Origin: Rickettsia typhi
GTDB lineage: Bacteria; Pseudomonadota; Alphaproteobacteria; Rickettsiales; UBA1997
Direction: 5' to 3'
NCBI GenBank assembly: GCA_945888585.1
Contig: CAMDAI010000006.1
Coordinates: 1 to 18,003 of the forward strand
DNA: 18,003 bases
This document shows, piece after piece, positions 16,653 to 18,003 of this stretch (the first letter of the stretch is position 1; every line of letters begins with the position of its first letter). The translations under genes and the position numbers were made by a program. The notes below the pieces were generated by a model. That model had not been told where the DNA came from, searched no databases, and was given only the letters and a program-made list of their open reading frames with translations.

Positions 16653-17621
16653 TTACCATTTAATTACAATCGATCCCCAAGTAAGCCCGCCACCCAAGGC
16701 TTCCATAACTACTATATCACCCTTTTTAATTTTATCTATAACCGAACTTAAAGCCAATGGAATTGAAGCTGCAGAAGTATTGGCATGATTTTGAACGGTC
16801 ATTACGATTTTTTCTTCTGATAATTCAATTCTTTTGGCAACTGCTGATAATATTCTAGCATTGGCCTGATGAGGAATTAACCAATCAATATCTTTAACTT
16901 CTAAGTTTACTTTTTTTAAAGAATCAACAACACAATTACTCATTTTTTCAACGGCCTGTTTAAACACCTCTTTGCCCGACATTTGAATATAACCAGAAGT
17001 TCCTGATATTCCTGGTCCACCACTGGTATTTAACATATCACCATAAGAACCATCTGAATAAAGACTAGTTATTAAAATTCCAGAATCATCATTACTAGCC
17101 GAAAGGACAACTGCTCCTGCCCCATCACCGAATAAAACGCAAGTATTACGATCCGTCCAATCAACAATTTTTGACAGGCTTTCCGCACCAATAACCACAG
17201 CATTCCTAACCTGACCTGTTTTTATAAATTTATCAGCAACACTTAAAGCATAAATAAATCCCGAACAAACTGCTTGAATATCAAAAGCAAAGCCTGATTT
17301 AATTCCTAATTTATTTTGAACTATAGTTGCTGTTGATGGAAAAGTAAGATCCGGAGTGGTAGTTGCAACAATTATTAAATCAATATCTGATACTTCTAAG
17401 CCAGCTTTTTTAATAGCACCCTTCGCACTGATATAAGCCATATCAGATGTTAATTCACCTTCCCCCGCTATATGTCTTTCTTTAATTCCAGTTCTTTCAA
17501 TAATCCATGCATCCGTAGTATCTACAGATTTCTCTAAATCAAAATTAGTAACAATTTTTTTTGGCAAGAAAGAATCGCAAGATAAAATCTTAGAATTTAT
17601 TAATTTATTATTGATCATCAT
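16653..17621 (-). CDS. fabH: Beta-ketoacyl-ACP synthase III
   Basis: Starts fatty-acid synthesis by condensing an acyl-CoA, usually acetyl-CoA, with malonyl-ACP. The full Cys-His-Asn triad is present: C119 in AVCSGFIYA, H251 in IPHQANARIL and N281 in QNHANTSAASIPLAL. Also typical are DAWIIERTGIKERHIA (37-52), LFGDGAGA and the final GGGLTWGSIVIKW. The 322-residue length is standard. Either of two adjacent ATG codons (17621 or 17618) may serve as the start; both overlap the plsX 3' end. A weak GAGA box precedes it. The plsX-fabH pairing is a conserved lipid-synthesis arrangement and the overlap suggests coupled translation. Confidence 0.97.
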   Translation of the reverse strand: MMINNKLINSKILSCDSFLPKKIVTNFDLEKSVDTTDAWIIERTGIKERHIAGEGELTSDMAYISAKGAIKKAGLEVSDIDLIIVATTTPDLTFPSTATIVQNKLGIKSGFAFDIQAVCSGFIYALSVADKFIKTGQVRNAVVIGAESLSKIVDWTDRNTCVLFGDGAGAVVLSASNDDSGILITSLYSDGSYGDMLNTSGGPGISGTSGYIQMSGKEVFKQAVEKMSNCVVDSLKKVNLEVKDIDWLIPHQANARILSAVAKRIELSEEKIVMTVQNHANTSAASIPLALSSVIDKIKKGDIVVMEALGGGLTWGSIVIKW

Positions 17622-18003
17622 TTTCTATCTCGTTATTTTCTTCCAATGCCTCATTAACATGAAATCCACATGCTTTAAGCTCTTCGGTTAATTCCTCATT
17701 GATTTTATCCCTAACTAAAGACACCGCAACATTTATAGCGTTACAAAATGAAACTTTATCAGCACTTCCGTGACTTTTAACAACAATTCCATTTAAACCA
17801 ACAAACATAGCTCCATTATATCTTCTTGGATCTACTTGTTTAAAGGCTTTACTTAATGAACTGCTGGCTAGTAAATAACCAATTTTAGCTAAAATTGAAC
17901 TACTAAAACCTTCTTTCAAAATTCCAGAAACCATTTTAGCCGTTCCTTCAATTGACTTTAAAACGATATTTCCACAAAAACCATCCGTAACCACAACATC
18001 AAC
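17608..18003 (-). CDS. plsX: Phosphate acyltransferase PlsX, 5' part cut by the window edge
   Basis: PlsX makes acyl-phosphate from acyl-ACP for PlsY, the first step of phospholipid synthesis in most bacteria. Only the C-terminal 131 residues are inside the window; the frame is open to the last base at 18003, so the true start lies outside and the GTG at 17994 is an internal valine codon. The first residues, VDVVVTDGFCGNIVLKSIEGTAK, match the conserved PlsX block, followed by DPRRYNGAMFVGLNGIVVKSHG, another strong signature. The C-terminus ends in an acidic tail (ENNEIENDDQ). Family length is about 330-350, so about 200 residues are missing. It overlaps fabH by 14 bp. Confidence 0.96.
   Translation of the reverse strand, partial: VDVVVTDGFCGNIVLKSIEGTAKMVSGILKEGFSSSILAKIGYLLASSSLSKAFKQVDPRRYNGAMFVGLNGIVVKSHGSADKVSFCNAINVAVSLVRDKINEELTEELKACGFHVNEALEENNEIENDDQ

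Noticed and set aside
1..18003. CRISPR arrays, tRNA or rRNA genes, transposases, phage or toxin-antitoxin genes
   Set aside because: I saw no repeat-spacer pattern, no tRNA cloverleaf-like segment in any gap, and every sizeable gene has a housekeeping, transport or envelope identity.

Overview
The window is strongly AT-rich, and all 15 protein genes and the one RNA gene I can support lie on the minus strand. No rRNA, tRNA, insertion sequence, prophage gene or CRISPR array is visible. Gene content and protein style (TolA with the alphaproteobacterial two-cysteine C-terminal domain, a YhdP/AsmA-type giant envelope protein, a TAXI receptor, LolA, and a HisKA-like tail of the alphaproteobacterial kinase type) point to a low-GC alphaproteobacterium, most likely Rickettsiales-like or a related reduced lineage. 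This placement is inference from protein features, not from a phylogeny. An intact leuC argues against a classical, highly reduced Rickettsia.

Reading along the transcribed strand (high to low coordinates): plsX (3' end only)-fabH-TIGR00282/YmdB phosphoesterase-yebC-zapE form a tight block with overlaps or gaps of at most 20 bp. It covers fatty-acid/phospholipid initiation, a phosphodiesterase, a YebC-family translation or transcription factor and an AFG1-type ATPase. Next come ffs (4.5S SRP RNA, with its own recognisable promoter) and a short dnaX. After about 100 bp there is a receiver protein with a degenerate kinase-like tail, then the 983-codon YhdP/AsmA-like gene with a G8 tract inside it, then a TAXI solute receptor and a GltP-type dicarboxylate/glutamate symporter closed by a strong hairpin terminator.

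Below the terminator lies an envelope operon, lolA-tolR-tolA, without tolQ, tolB or pal alongside. A possible 40-residue ORF follows, then leuC, a 12-helix MFS transporter and glyA, which is cut by the window edge. Several genes serve the Gram-negative envelope: phospholipid precursor supply (PlsX, FabH), inter-membrane transport (YhdP-like, LolA) and the Tol machine (TolR, TolA).

Most of the window is ordinary core genome. The items most worth a second look are the receiver/pseudokinase protein in which Thr replaces the phospho-accepting His, the G8 homopolymer in the YhdP-like gene (a possible phase-variation or slippage site), the lolA-tolR-tolA arrangement lacking tolQ, and the short gamma-like DnaX. 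I do not see a clear undescribed multi-gene system.
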